This document shows positions 11,385 through 23,543 of a stretch of DNA of 64,000 bases, piece by piece (position 1 is the first letter of the stretch; every line of letters starts with the position of its first letter). This DNA is from Apium graveolens (taxonomy: Eukaryota; Streptophyta; Magnoliopsida; Apiales; Apiaceae), in assembly GCF_009905375.1 (NCBI RefSeq), contig NC_133657.1:4916239-4980238 (forward strand), read 5' to 3'. A program made the position numbers and the translations under genes. The notes beneath the pieces were generated by a model. The model was given only the letters and a program-made list of their open reading frames with translations, searched no databases and was not told the origin of the DNA.

Positions 11385-14300
11385 TTACAAGACAAAGTGT
11401 TCAAAGATTTGCTCACAATCATTTTCAAGGTGCTCCTCTAGTCTGAGCAAATTAATCAATTTCCTTGATTGTTTAGATTTCTTCCCAATCCTCCTGTTGT
11501 TTTCTTCTATTTGATTTTGGAGCTGTCTGTGGAATTCAAGTTCATCAGATTCAGAGAGATCTAGCATTCCTTGCATTTCCAGAAGAGTCTCATTGTTTGA
11601 GATGCTCAACTGGTCTTCTAATCTGAAGAATCTTCTAACTCCCTTATCATCCATGAATTCCATCAGACAGTAGGGCCTTAGATGCACTCTACTCCCTGTG
11701 TAAGGAATAGTTAAATTCTTTGGGAGTGCATCTTTGGCTCTAATACTCCTCAGTTCTTCAATCTTCTTTAGAACTAATCTTTTAGCTGTCACGTTGAATC
11801 CAAAGTTCTTTTTGAAGGATGAATAAACTTTTATCAGTACAAATTGGTTCTCTTGAAGAATCCTATGAAGTGATCATGGTATCTCTTTTCCTCCCTTGTA
11901 CTTAAATACTAACCTTTCAGATATATTCCTTTAAGAATCAATTCCTCTAACTTCTTCCAATTCATCTAGATAGAGGTTTAGATCAGAAAATTCCCTGATG
12001 TCACAGATATACATGATATCTCCCTTGTTGACCTTAGTTTGAACTTTGGTTGGGGACTTGGATCAGAGAGTTGAGGGCTTCACTTTCTTGACTGCTTTAG
12101 TCTTTGTCTTCTTTGGCTTCATGAAATGAGGTAGATTGAGTTCAGGAATTGGTAGACTATCCCAGTCTATTGGCTCATCCTTTGGAATGATAGGTTCACC
12201 ATGGAAATTCTTGGATGGATCTATCTTGAATTCTTCATGGGCCACAGAGGGCATGGATGTTTGAGTTGTTGTAGAAGTAGACTTTTTGAGAAATTGATCT
12301 TCCAATCCTTCTTCATCAAAGTTCACTTTTCTCTTAGAGTGAAGTTTGTATCTAAATCTTTTTTTCTGCTATGATTCTTCTTGCATTTTCAGATCCTTAG
12401 ATCCAGTGGTTTCAGATGGTTGTTCAGGAATTTGTTGTGTGGGTTTCACAGCTTGCAACTTGGCCAAGATAGCAGCTTGCTCCTTCTTTTGTTTGAGCTT
12501 TTTAGCATCTAGAGCAGCTTGCTACTTTTCTTGCTTCAATCTTTCCTTTTTTTCCCTTTTTGCTTCAATAAATTGAGGTGTCCAGCCACCACACAAATTT
12601 CCTTACCATTTCTAAAAACCTTGGCAATTCTCCTTTTTAATGCGGAATCAGCTGGATCCTTGTGGAATGCAATAGATCTTGACAACAGTTTTTTCTCATC
12701 AGGCTTTGGTGTCTCATACACTGTGTCCAAAGGGTTCTTGAGTGAAGACTTTGGGTAGTTCACCTTTGACTTCATAATTAGATCTGCCTTTGGGGATTTG
12801 ATGCAGGTGGTCTGGCCTTTTTCCAGATAGTTCATGCTCATATCATTCATAGAAATTTGCCTGACTTGAGAGTGATGAATGACTGAATTTTCTGGCTTCT
12901 TTGCTAGACCAAATTTCTATTGAATATCCTCATCAATTTTCTCCCAGTTGATTGTACTAAACTGCTTCTTCTCAGCTGCTCTCAAAGTGGCTGCTGCTTC
13001 ATTTATTAGATCAATGCTATCTTTAGCTGGTGTCTTTGTGAAAGTAATTGTTGGTATAATTGCTTTACTCACTTGAATGTTAAGCACTTTTTGCTCCCCC
13101 TCACTCCTAGAACTCTCTTTCTCCCACTTTTTGTTATCATCAAGCTGAGTAGAGGAGGATGTCTGTGCAGCCACCAGTTTCTGAAGCGGGTCTGTTTGTT
13201 GTGCTTGGTGGAGATGAATTGTTGTGAGAGAGGCTTCCATTACTGTCATTCTTGTATCCAAGGCATCTATTTTTGTGGCAAGATCAGAATTCTTCCTGAG
13301 TTGTCTCTTATTGTCAAGCATTGTAGCTTCTAGAAGTCAAGAGTCCAACCTTTCAAAAATATCCCTTTTCATTTGATCAATATCACCTTTGATAATGTTG
13401 ACATCTTGAGTATGTTGAAGACCTTGGATTTGTTGTAGTTTCAGAGAAGCAAGGTGTACTTGAAGGAGCTTCTTTGTGTTGCCATTTGTTATGGTTTGAA
13501 GAGCAGAATGTGTTTGATTTATAATTTGAATCAGGGTTGTCTTGAAATAGTGTTCATCACACTGCTTTGAAAATGCCCAAGATGGCATACCTGATCTGGA
13601 ACTAGGGCCTACTTCTCCCCCTATATCCAATGGCTCTTCTTCACTATCTCCACCCTCACCTTCAAAGAATTCTTCTAAACCACCAGTCCCATAATCAACA
13701 TCACCAGCTGTTGAAGGCAAAGCTGTGATGGCATCCTTAGCTCTTTGCATGGACTGTGTGGTGTGCACCAAATGTAGAATCCTTTCTACATTGTCATTGC
13801 CATGTCCAGCTAGAAGTTGGTATGCTAGAACAGGGTGAGTAAATGCCTCAACATCCAAGGAGGTGGAATCTACAACAGCTTGAATTTGCTGAAATAGTTC
13901 CTCCCTGTTCGCGTCCTGGACATTCATTAACTCACTTGCAATGACACACATCTATATATCTCATGTACCTGCATTTCTCTCATTATCTCTCTTTTCTTGC
14001 ATCAAGGTTTCACCTTGGCTCCCCACCCTCACACCCTCACCTTCACCATCTAAGGTGGGACTCCTCACACTCACTTTCGCTAGTCCTGAAGAAATGATCC
14101 AATCTTTTTCTCTCCTTTTTCCTGGGAGCAACCGAGACTCTCACTCAAGTCACTACATTCCCTCAATCCTAATAGTGATTGCACAATTACTAAGTCATCT
14201 GCACTTGTAACTATAGTAGAACTTTGGAGTTGTGCAGAGACACCCGACGGATGAGAAATATCCATCGGGTTAGTAATTTGACTATCCGACGGATGACTAC

Positions 14301-15434
14301 TGTGAGGCACATCTGTCGGGATATAATCACTACTCGACGGATGAACAATATCCATCGAGTGAGTAGAAATGAATGAGTTTGGAGTGGAGACTATTGTGGA
14401 CTCTGTGCAGATTGATGAAAATTTTGGCACAGATGTCTCAACAGTCTTAGAAAGAAATGGCAAGTGAGCCAACAAATCATCTAGAAGATGATGCTCACTT
14501 GCATGGATTTTTGGGTTCTCTAACAAAGTTAAAGATGGAGAATATGGTTGTGATGTTTGAATTATGTCAACATCCAAAGAGTGTGTGGGAGAATTTGGTG
14601 TTTGAGGTATTTCAATTTGTATAGATTTTGGCTGTGACTCCACATTTGTTGGAGCCATATCAATTTGACTTTGAGATGGTGCAGTGACTGGGTCTTTAGC
14701 TCCAGTTTGCACTGTGTGTGTACCATGTGCATCCCCAAAGGTTTTAGTTTTCTTCTTTCTTATGTAGGTTTATGGTGAACTTGTGTCCCTCCCCCTTTTG
14801 TTCTGTGCTCCTGGTTGAGAGCTTGTTTCAATAGTTACATCATTTTGGGAGGATGAAACTAGAATTGAGCTTTTATCCTTATTAACAACTACAATTTGTT
14901 GGGAAACTGTGGTGTGGCTTGGTTTGGGTGTACTATGTTCACCATCCTTATCCTTAGGGCTTCTTTGATTTTCACCATATCCCTCACCTGTCTTTCCCAC
15001 CTTCACACTCCCGTCTTTGTGTTTAGTAGATTTTACAACTGGCATCTTTTGAGAGACACCACGGGGGTCTTTCTTTGTCTTTGGTTTTGGTAGCTTGGGT
15101 AGGCATCTGTCTGGTCATTGACATAGATGCCACTGCTACACTAGAAGGCAAAGAACTGTTTGAGGTTGGAAGAGTAGGGACAGTTGAAATTATCTCACTT
15201 ACCTGAGGTGCCTCCATTACTGGAAAGTAGAAGAGTGGCACCTCTTTGTGGTGATCTTCTCTATTGAGATCTGCAATAATTCTTCTATCTTGAACCCAAC
15301 AGTTTAACTTGTTGGTTGGGTTCTCAAGCACAATATCCTCAGAGAGGTGGTTAGCAAGCATCATAAAAAATCTAGCATAATAAACACTCTTACCCCTCTT
15401 ATTAAGCTCTCCTAACATAAACCTCAACTCAAAC
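11385..15434 (-). pseudogene. Element A extra ORF, C-terminal part (env-like/aORF), broken
   Basis: This continues the extra ORF that begins at 29006, after the inserted element B. The order of recognisable pieces is: a YYARFFMMLANH segment near 15370; a Ser/Thr/Pro-rich middle part; an AYQLLAGHGN segment near 13810; a coiled-coil-like stretch (about 13320-12920); a Lys-rich region; and a conserved end with GVRRFFRLEDQL near 11620. All have counterparts in the same order in element C. At least five stops or frameshifts break it. No signal peptide or clear membrane segment is visible, so the traditional envelope-like label for SIRE extra ORFs is not supported here. The function is unknown. Confidence 0.8.
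14227..14352 (-). repeat. Motif cluster inside element A extra ORF
   Basis: Six copies or near copies of the CATCCGTCGGG motif in alternating orientation lie at about 14228, 14244, 14263, 14291, 14313 and 14330. In the coding frame they read as HPSS, HPSD and HPSG tripeptide variants. Element C has six copies of its own motif at the homologous place (56692-56812). Confidence 0.85.
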
Positions 15435-15439
15435 AAGAC

Positions 15440-16688
15440 TGAAAGGCATATGTCATAGCCTATTTATTTATTCGAGGATTTAACTCAACTCAAATAAGGA
15501 TGTAACAAGTAATTAGTGGTTCTATCGTCAGAGAGATCTCTCAAAGTAACATATGTCAAAGGATTAAGTAACATTGTTCGTCTACAGACTTGAGGACTTA
15601 ATTCACTGGAAGAAGCTCAAGAAATTGATCATGCCTCAGTGATATAAATCAAGATTGTGGATTTAATCAAGTGACAGAGATCTCGTCAGGGTATCAATTG
15701 ATTACAGGGATTTTATCTGAAGAAAATCAAGATATGAAGAAACATCACAAAAGTTAGTCATTCATGAACCAGACAGTACATCGAGTGTCAACATTGAAGT
15801 GGTGAAATGGATTCAGTGATTTTCAGAAGATTGTCAGAAAAGTGGTTGTTGTTCAAGATTAATATTAATTCTATAATTAATTAATTAAGTCATATAATTT
15901 AATTAAGAAAATAAATTATATCTGCAAAATTAATTTATTGATTAATTGGATTAATTGATTAATTAATTCTGAATTAATATTTTGGTTTTTCAGAATTGAT
16001 TTTGAATTTAAATTCAAAATTAATTCAGCAAGACAATCTTTTGTATTAGTATGACAATCGGTATGACAATCAATAGTCATACCGAAAGTCATGCCAGTTC
16101 ATTTAGATTGTCTTGCCGAAAGTCATGCCAGTTCAATGGATTGTCCTACCGAAAGTTCTACCTGTTAAAAGGATTGTCTTGCTGAGCTAAAAGGATTGTC
16201 TTGCCAATTAAAAACACGGGATTGAATATAAAGAGCAGCAGTTGTTTGTTTTTCAACAGAGCATTGAATATCAAAAGAAAAACAGAAGAACACAGAACAA
16301 AGACAACAACAGAGAACTTATTGCAATTTCTCAGAATATTTATTTCTAGTATTAATTGTTAAATCTAATCCACTAGAAATATTCCTCTTGTTCTTGTGTA
16401 ACTATCTAGCCGATCAAAATCCCTAGAACTTAATCTCAAATTGCATTTAGCATTTGATCCTTTTTATTACAAAAATAGAAAAAGTTCATATCGAATTTAT
16501 TCTAGATTTGGAATAATTTATTTGAGATTAATCCCTTGTAAACGATACCGTTGTTGTAACACCTTTCAAATTTAATAATAGTTTTATTTAACTTGAATTT
16601 TGTTTCAATCTTTTATTCCGCATTTTATTCGATTAAACGGTATTGTTTGTATTCAACCCCCCTTCTACAAACATATTGAGACCTAACA
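15440..16688 (+). repeat. Element B 5' LTR
   Basis: It starts TGAAAGGCATATG and ends GAGACCTAACA, giving TG...CA ends. It is followed by the primer site. The U3 region holds a cluster of GACAATC-type motifs (16029-16207) ending about 16 bp before a TATA box. The partner LTR is at 27203-28449. Confidence 0.96.
16029..16234 (+). promoter_or_regulatory. Element B LTR motif cluster and TATA box
   Basis: Repeats of the form ATGACAATCGG and its complement (ATTGTCTTGCCGAAAGTCATGCC) fill 16029-16207 in both orientations. A TATA box, GAATATAAAGAG, follows at 16223-16234. The layout suggests an enhancer-like array next to the LTR promoter. The same array occurs in the 3' LTR at about 27792-27966. Confidence 0.75.
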
Positions 16689-16690
16689 AT

Positions 16691-16703
16691 TGGTATCAGA
16701 GCC
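16691..16703 (+). other. Element B primer binding site (tRNA-iMet)
   Basis: TGGTATCAGAGCC begins two bases after the LTR end and is complementary to the 3' end of plant initiator tRNA-Met, the usual primer of SIRE-type copia elements. Confidence 0.95.
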
Positions 16704-16788
16704 TTCTGATTAACAAACAAATCAAGATCCTATACTTTTGTGATTCTTTCACTCTTTGAATTTTTATTTACTCAAAAAAAAATTCATA

Positions 16789-17518
16789 ATGACTACACAA
16801 AAAGTTGGAACCGTTAAAATTCCACTATTCGAAAAAGAAAATTATGTTATGTGGAAGAAGAAAATGCTATTGTTTTTACAATTTGCAAATCCCAAATATC
16901 TGGAAGTGTTAAAGAAGGGTCCAAAAATTCCGATGGTTATTGAACCAGAGGTAATAGAAGATGATGTGGTGATTACCAAAGCTAGAACTTATGTAAAAGA
17001 TCCTGAGGATTTTTCTCCTGCTGAAAAAGAAGAAGCCTCCCTCGATGCTAGCCTTCAATTAATTTTAGTAGATTCCCTTGATCCCTTGATGAATAGACAT
17101 GTGATGAACTGTAAAGATTCCAAACACATCTGGAAAACTATTGAGGTGATTAATGAAGGCACGGAGGAAGTTAGGGAGAACAAGTTAGAAATCCTAACCT
17201 CTGAGTATGAATACTTTAAATCCAATCCAGGAGAAGGAATCACTGAAGTGTTTGAGAGGTACAATGCATTGATCAATAACCTGAACATTAATGGTAAATA
17301 CTATTCAATCAGGGAGGTCGACAAAAAGTTCCTTTTAACACTGCCAACTCATCTCGAACTTAGAATCACTGCCATAAGAGAAGCAAGAGATCTGAGTGAG
17401 ATTTCTTTGGAAAGGCTCTATGGTATGTTAAAGACCTATGAGTTGGAGCAGATTCAGCAGAAGGAAGTCCACGGGAAAGGAAGAGTGGTCAGCACGTCTA
17501 CTGCTCTGGTAGCTGAAG

Positions 17519-17550
<32 letters not shown>

Positions 17551-19074
17551 TAACAACAACAATCTCAACAGTCAGAGAGAATGGTACAGTCTTCGAAGGC
17601 TGAAGAAAATGTGATAGTAGCAGAATTTGATACTCCTACTTCAAATCAATCAGGAGATGATTTTTATTCCTTGGAAGAACTGGAGCAATTGGAAGATGAG
17701 TCAATGGCCCTGATTATCAAGAGATTCTCTAATGTCAGATTCAAGAGGAATCCTAAGTTCAAGTACAAGTCCAACTACAACAGATTCCAGAAAGGTGGAT
17801 CTTCATCCTCTACCACCAGTAATGGTGGGTACAAAAAAGGGATGGTTGATCGAAGCACCATTCGATGCTTCAACTGCAATGAGTTGGGACACTTTGCCAC
17901 AGAATGCAGGAAGCCAAAACAAGTTAGGAAGAACTCTTATGATTCTAATCAGAAGAGTAAATCTGAAAGGGCTTACCTGGCAAAGGGAAGAAGCTGGGAT
18001 GATACTGACAGTAAAGATGAAGAAGTTGGGAATCTTGCTCTCATGGCTAGTGATGCAAACACCTCATCGTCAAGAAAAGAGGTAAAATTTACTGATGACG
18101 AATTAGTTTATCATCTAGGAGGTTCTTTAGATTGTGCTCGTCGTGATAATGAAATGTTAAATCAACAAATCAAAGACCTTGAGAAAGAGGTCAATGAATT
18201 AAGACTTGTGCACATTAATCAAGATAAATTAAAAGAACAAGTATATTTTCTAGAGAATAGAGTTGACTGTTATAGACAACTCGAAACTATTCTCAAAGAC
18301 AAGATCACCGGTCTTGAGACTAAGGTCAAAGCTTACTTTAATTCTTGCTCTAAGGCTAAAGAGTTCTACAATAAGCAAGCTATTAATCAAACATCTGGAG
18401 TAGGTTATGATTATAATGTTGCTATTGGAGAATTAGGCATAAACTCCCCTCCTCATGTATGTGCAAAAGGTAGGGAAGTACTACATGTACTTAAGGGTGT
18501 TGATGAACCCCTCTATAAAAAATCAATTGCTGAACCATTTGATGAGACCTTTTTTATTATTCAAGAAGAAATCTGTGCTTAAGATCTTGCTAATGAGAAA
18601 GTTGTTTCCAAGTCAAGTGTGTCAAAGGTTCCAGTCAAAGTTGTGAAAGCAACTGGGACTAACTCAGACACACATGAGTTGGATAACAAAAATGCCATGT
18701 TTACCATGCATAAGTTGCCTGTTGTTAATCCCTCTCATAAAGCATGTGGTGTTCCTGATTGTATGTCTTGTGCTTTTAATTTGATGTATGCTTATTTTAA
18801 TGGTAAGCATGTTTCTAATGATAAGACTACTCCTCGTCAGCATGTGAATAATAGGAAGCATGATAGGTCTAAGACTGCTAGTCCTTCTAAAGCTAGAAAG
18901 GAGACATTTGTGCCTAAGCCTAAACAGAAATTTGTCAAGGCTGTTTACAAGGTCAAATGTCCAGTCATTGAGAAAGTTGAGAACATTAAAGTTAAGAATG
19001 TTGTTTTGCCTGATAAAGGCCAATTTTACAAGTATGCCGGACCCAACCAAGCTTGGGTTCCGAAGAAGGTCTAA
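16789..19074 (+). pseudogene. Element B gag
   Basis: Gag forms the particle and packages element RNA. The start is the ATG at 16789 (MTTQKVGTVKIP); an upstream TTG gives only a chance extension. The first 250 codons resemble the copia gag UBN2 region. A polyglutamine tract at about 17520-17570 is broken by TAA at 17551-17553, a CAA to TAA change. The zinc knuckle CFNCNELGHFATEC lies at about 17868-17909. Coiled-coil-like sequence follows (about 18150-18330). A second stop lies at 18580-18582. The frame ends at TAA 19072-19074 after AWVPKKV. A stop at the same place is also seen in A and C, so this last one is probably the natural gag end. Confidence 0.85.
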
Positions 19075-19084
19075 TCCATTTATA

Positions 19085-22000
19085 TTGCAGGGCATTAAAC
19101 AGGTACAACCGGTAGTGTGGATTCTTGACAGCGGATCGTCAAGACATATGACCGGAGATAGAGCCCTACTATCAAATGTGGTTGAGAAAGCTGGCCCAGT
19201 GGTTACCTTTGGAGATAACAGCAAAGGTTTAACTGAGGGATATGGTTGTTTGCTAGCTGGTAATGTTATCATTGAAAATGTGTATGTTGTGCAAGGACTT
19301 GAACACAATCTACTTAGCATTAGTCAGTTCTGTGACAACGGCTACAATGTTTTATTCGACAAGCTGAAGTGTCAGATTCTGCACAAGAAAAATGAAAAAC
19401 CCTCCTTGATGGGAATCCGGAAAGGAAATCTGTTCGTAGCTGACATGAACTCTGGAAGCAATCCTGAAGTCAATTGTTTCTATTCAAAGGCATCGTCAGA
19501 TGAGAGTTGGCTATGGCACAAGAGACTTTCCCATCTCAATTTCAAAACAATGAATTCTCTTGTCAAAAGAGAATTGGTCAGAGGTCTGCCTCAGCTGGAA
19601 TTCTCCCCAGAAGGACTGTGTGAGGCTTGCTAGAAAGGAAAGTCAAAGAAAGCAAGTTATAAAGGCACTGATACATCCTCCATAACTGATGTTCTGCAAT
19701 TATTGCACATGGATTTATTTGGACCAGTTAATGTTCTTTCGATGTCAAAGAAGTGTTACTGTCTTGTGATAGTTGATGACTATTCCAAGTTTACGTGGGT
19801 TTTATTCCTTCACTCTAAGGATGAAATACCACAAGTTGTGATTGATCATATCAAGTTGATTGAGTTAGATTCTAATGTCCCTGTTAGAGCAATAAGGTCA
19901 GATAATGGAACAGAATTCAAGAACTCACTTCTCAATGGATTCTGTACAGACAAAGGAATTACCAGACAATTTTCATCTCCTAGAACCCCTCAGCAAAATG
20001 GAGTGGTAGAAAGGAAGAATCGTAAATTGATTGAAGCTGCAAGAACGATGTTAAGTGAATCAGGTCTTCCAATGTACTTTTGGGCTGAAGCTGTCAATAC
20101 TGCATGTTATACTCAGAATCGAACTCTAATCAACAAAGACTTCATGAAAACTTCTTATGAGATTATGAACGAACAGAAACCTTCTATCAAATACTTTCAT
20201 GTATTTGGTGCCAGATGCTTCGTGCTCAAGGATGGAGATGATCGTCGTGGTAAATTCGAGGCAAAGGCATATGAAGGTATTTTTGTTGGATATGGAAGAA
20301 GATCATACAGTGTGTATATCATTGATCAACACAAAGTAACTGAAAGTGTAAATGTTACATTTGATGACACTAAACTCCCTAGTATCCAAACTGAAGATCC
20401 TTCTGAGAAACTGAAGTTTAATGATATGTGAGATTCAGAATCAGAATATGATCAAGAACCTGAGGTTGTTGCTGGTAAAGAACCTGTTAATTATGATGAT
20501 ACTCAAGGTAATGGTGATGGAAACATTGGCAACAATGGAGATACCACTGCTACTGACGAAGAATCATCAAGTCAACCTGACAACAACTCAGGGGGAGATG
20601 CTGAAGGATCAACTAGTAGGACACAACATCCCAATGTGTCTCGAGGTGAATCATCAAGATCAAATCTTCCAAGACAGACTGTCTGGAATAAAGCTCATCC
20701 TTTTGAGTTGATTATTGGTGATCCAGATGTTGGAGTTAGAACTAGACGTGATACTCAAAATGAGTGTTTGTTCTCAGGATTTCTTTCTGAGATGGAACCT
20801 AAGAAGATTGAGGAAGCACTGACTGATCCAAATTGGATGATTGCTATGCAAGATGAACTCAATCAGTTTGAACATCAACAAGTCTGGAAACTGGTACCTA
20901 GACCTACACACAAGAAAGCTGTTGGTACTCGGTGGGTATTCAGGAATAAACTAGATGAAGATGGTGTGGTTACAAGAAATAAAGCAAGACTGGTAGCTAA
21001 AGGGTATTCTCAAGCTGAAGGCATTGATTATGATGAAACCTACGCTCCAGTGGCTAGACTAGAGGCCATTAGGATGTTTCTGGCATTTGCAGCATTCTCT
21101 TACTTTAAAGTTTATCAAATGGAAGTCAAGAGTGCCTTTCTGAATGGAAAGCTGGATGAAGAGGTGTATGTAGAGCAACCTCCTGGTTTTGAAGATCTAG
21201 ATCATTTAGATTTTGTCTACTTTCTTTTCAAGGTTATCTATGGACTCAAACAGTCTCCGAGAAAATGGTATGACACTCTCTCTGAATTTCTTATTGAAAA
21301 TAGCTTTATTAGAGGTGTCATAGATAAAACTCTCTTTTCTAAAAAGCATAAGAATGATACTATAATAGTCCAAGTCTATGTGGATGATATAATATTTGGG
21401 TCTACTAATGATAATCTCTGTTAGAGATTTGCTAAGTTAATGCACATCAAATTTGAAATGAGCATGATGGGAGAGCTGAAGTTCTTTCTTGGATTACAAG
21501 TAAATCAAAGGTTAGATGGAACTTTTATTTGTCAATCCAAGTATCTCAAGGAACTCCTCAAAAAATACAATCTAGAGGATTCTGCATCAGCAAGGACTCC
21601 GTCAACTATAGCTGTCAAGCTTGGACCATGTGAAAATTCCATTAAGGTAGATGTCACAAGCTACAGAGGTATGATTGGCTCGTTACTCTATCTTACTGCA
21701 AGTAGACCAGATATTATGTATGCTACATGCTTATGTGCAAGGTTCCAAGCAGATCCTAGAGATATTCATCTCATTGCTGTTAAACGAATCTTGAGATATC
21801 TTAAGGGAATACCTAATCTAGGTATTTGGTATCGTAAACAATCTGGTTTCAATCTTGTTGGATATACAGATTCAGATTACGCAGGAAGTGTTGTTGATAG
21901 GAAAAGCACCTCAGGGAGTTGTCAATTCCTAGGTAGCAGACTAGTCTCATGGTACAGCAAGAAACAACAAACAGTTTCCAATTCAACGGTCGAGGCTGAA

Positions 22001-22327
22001 TGTATTGCTGCTGGAAGCTGCTGTGCTCAGATCTTGTGGATTAGGAATCAGCTACGGGACTATGGCTCTGTATTGAACAAAATACCTATTCTGTGTGACA
22101 ATACAAGTGCAATAGCCATCACCAACAACCCTGTGCAGCATACAAGGACCAAGCACATTGACATCAGGTATCATTCTATTAGAGAGCACGTCATGAATGG
22201 TACTGTTGAACTATTTTTTGTTCCAACAGAAGAACAAATAACAGATATTTTCACTAAACCTCTTGATGAATCCACATTTACCAAATTAGTTGGTAAATTG
22301 GGTATGTTGAATAGCTTTAGTGATTAA
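19085..22327 (+). pseudogene. Element B pol (protease, integrase, RT, RNase H)
   Basis: The copia order is complete. Protease has DSGSSRHMTGD near 19130. The integrase zinc region shows HKRLSHLNF and CEAC near 19520-19630. The catalytic core shows DLFGPVN, VDDYSKF and RSDNGTEF (19700-19920), then a PQQNGVVERKN segment. RT has KARLVAKGY, the [11 protein letters not shown] region and YVDDIIFGS near 21380. RNase H runs to GYTDSDYAG and ends in TKHIDIRYH...IFTKPLDE. Pol is in a different frame from gag. Stops at 19631-19633, 20429-20431 and 21422-21424 break it. All key catalytic motifs are still visible. Confidence 0.93.
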
Positions 22328-22667
22328 ACTTGTGAATATCTGAAATCTGTTCTTGAATGAATTTAAAAATGAATTTTTCATAAATGAAAAATTCATTTGC
22401 AAATTTATTTTATCATATTTTCCATAATTTCTTGCTTATTTCTATGTAAGTTTTATTATCTTATCTTATTTATTATTCTACTTGTTAATTTTAATATCTT
22501 AGAATATTTTATTTTCTCTAAAAATATTTTCTATGAATTTTATTTGCTAAAATTCAACAGAAATCTATTTTTGGAATAAAATAAAATTATTTCTGAAATA
22601 TTTCTTTTGTTTTTGTAAATTTATTTTGTCACTATAAGTATTAATTCTATGTATAAGTTATTTTTAC

Positions 22668-23046
22668 TAGAATGACAATCGGCAAGACAATTGAAATTGT
22701 CTTGCTGAAAGTCATTTCAGTACATATATGTGTTTAATTTTATTTTCAGTTTAATTTTATAACTGGCAAGACAATCGACATGACTATCAATAGTCTTGCC
22801 AGTAATAAAAGTTATATCAGATATATTTGTTTTAATTTTATACTAGAATGACAATCGGTATGACTATCGATTGTCTTTCTAGTTTATTCTGTTATATTTA
22901 TGTATTTTATACTGGTATGACAATCGGTATAACTATCAGATTGTCATACCAGGTATATTTTTATTAGTTTTGATTATTATTACCGTTTGCCTGGTATGAC
23001 AATCGGGAAGACAATCGGTATGACTTTCCTCGATTGTCATACCAGT
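22668..23046 (+). promoter_or_regulatory. Element B spacer: five hairpin-like copies of the ATGACAATCGG motif
   Basis: Between pol and the extra ORF, five units start at about 22671, 22760, 22846, 22912 and 22990. Each begins near ATGACAATCGG or AAGACAATCG and ends with the complement ATTGTC(AT/TT)(A/G)CCAG, so each is an imperfect inverted repeat of 40-55 bp. The spacing is about 65-90 bp. The motif is the same as in this element's LTR. The array lies about 170 bp upstream of a TATA box and is a likely regulatory array for the extra ORF. Confidence 0.8.
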
Positions 23047-23213
23047 TGTCTACTTAAGTTTTTTTTATGTTTCTTTTATGTGTCATCAGTTTTTTTCTTT
23101 TTCCTTTCAAATTCCAACAGTTTTCTTTCTCTTGTTTCTCTCTCTCAATTCGATCAAAATCAAACCTCCATTGATTGTCTTCTTGCTCGAGTTTTTACTC
23201 AGCACACTTTACT

Positions 23214-23226
23214 GTTTTATATATAC
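23214..23226 (+). promoter_or_regulatory. Putative TATA box for element B extra ORF
   Basis: TTTTATATATACA lies downstream of the hairpin array and about 320 bp before the extra ORF start at 23544. Comparable TATA boxes occur before the extra ORFs of A, C and D. Its use is inferred. Confidence 0.5.
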
Positions 23227-23543
23227 ATATTCGTGTGTATACATACAGTAAGGAAGTGCTGTCGATTTTTTTTTAAAAACTAAATTTCACTTCGGTTTTT
23301 CCCCCTTCAAAATTAGTTTGGTTTGTTGGTTGTTTTTGGGTTTTTTATTTAGTTAATTTTGTTTTGTGTCTTGTGCATTTTTTTTCTGATCCTTTGTTGT
23401 GAGTTAAGAACTTTAACGAGACACATTTGTTTCTAAATTTTTTGAATATAATTGAATTAATTTGAATTATTAATTAATTTTTAATTCGAATTTTCTTAAT
23501 TTAACTCTTAAAATTCTGAAAGTGTGTGTTTTATTATATTTTT

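Noticed and set aside
16756..16788. TTG start for element B gag
   Set aside because: The ATG at 16789 gives the normal gag start, and the upstream codons are A/T-rich leader.
19070..19090. Gag-pol break in element B as simple decay
   Set aside because: A and C have the same gag ending and a frame change at the same place, so it is probably a property of the family.
23526..23543. GTG start for the element B extra ORF
   Set aside because: The frame merely opens there; the ATG at 23544 with a nearby one-base slip gives a better start for a plant mRNA.
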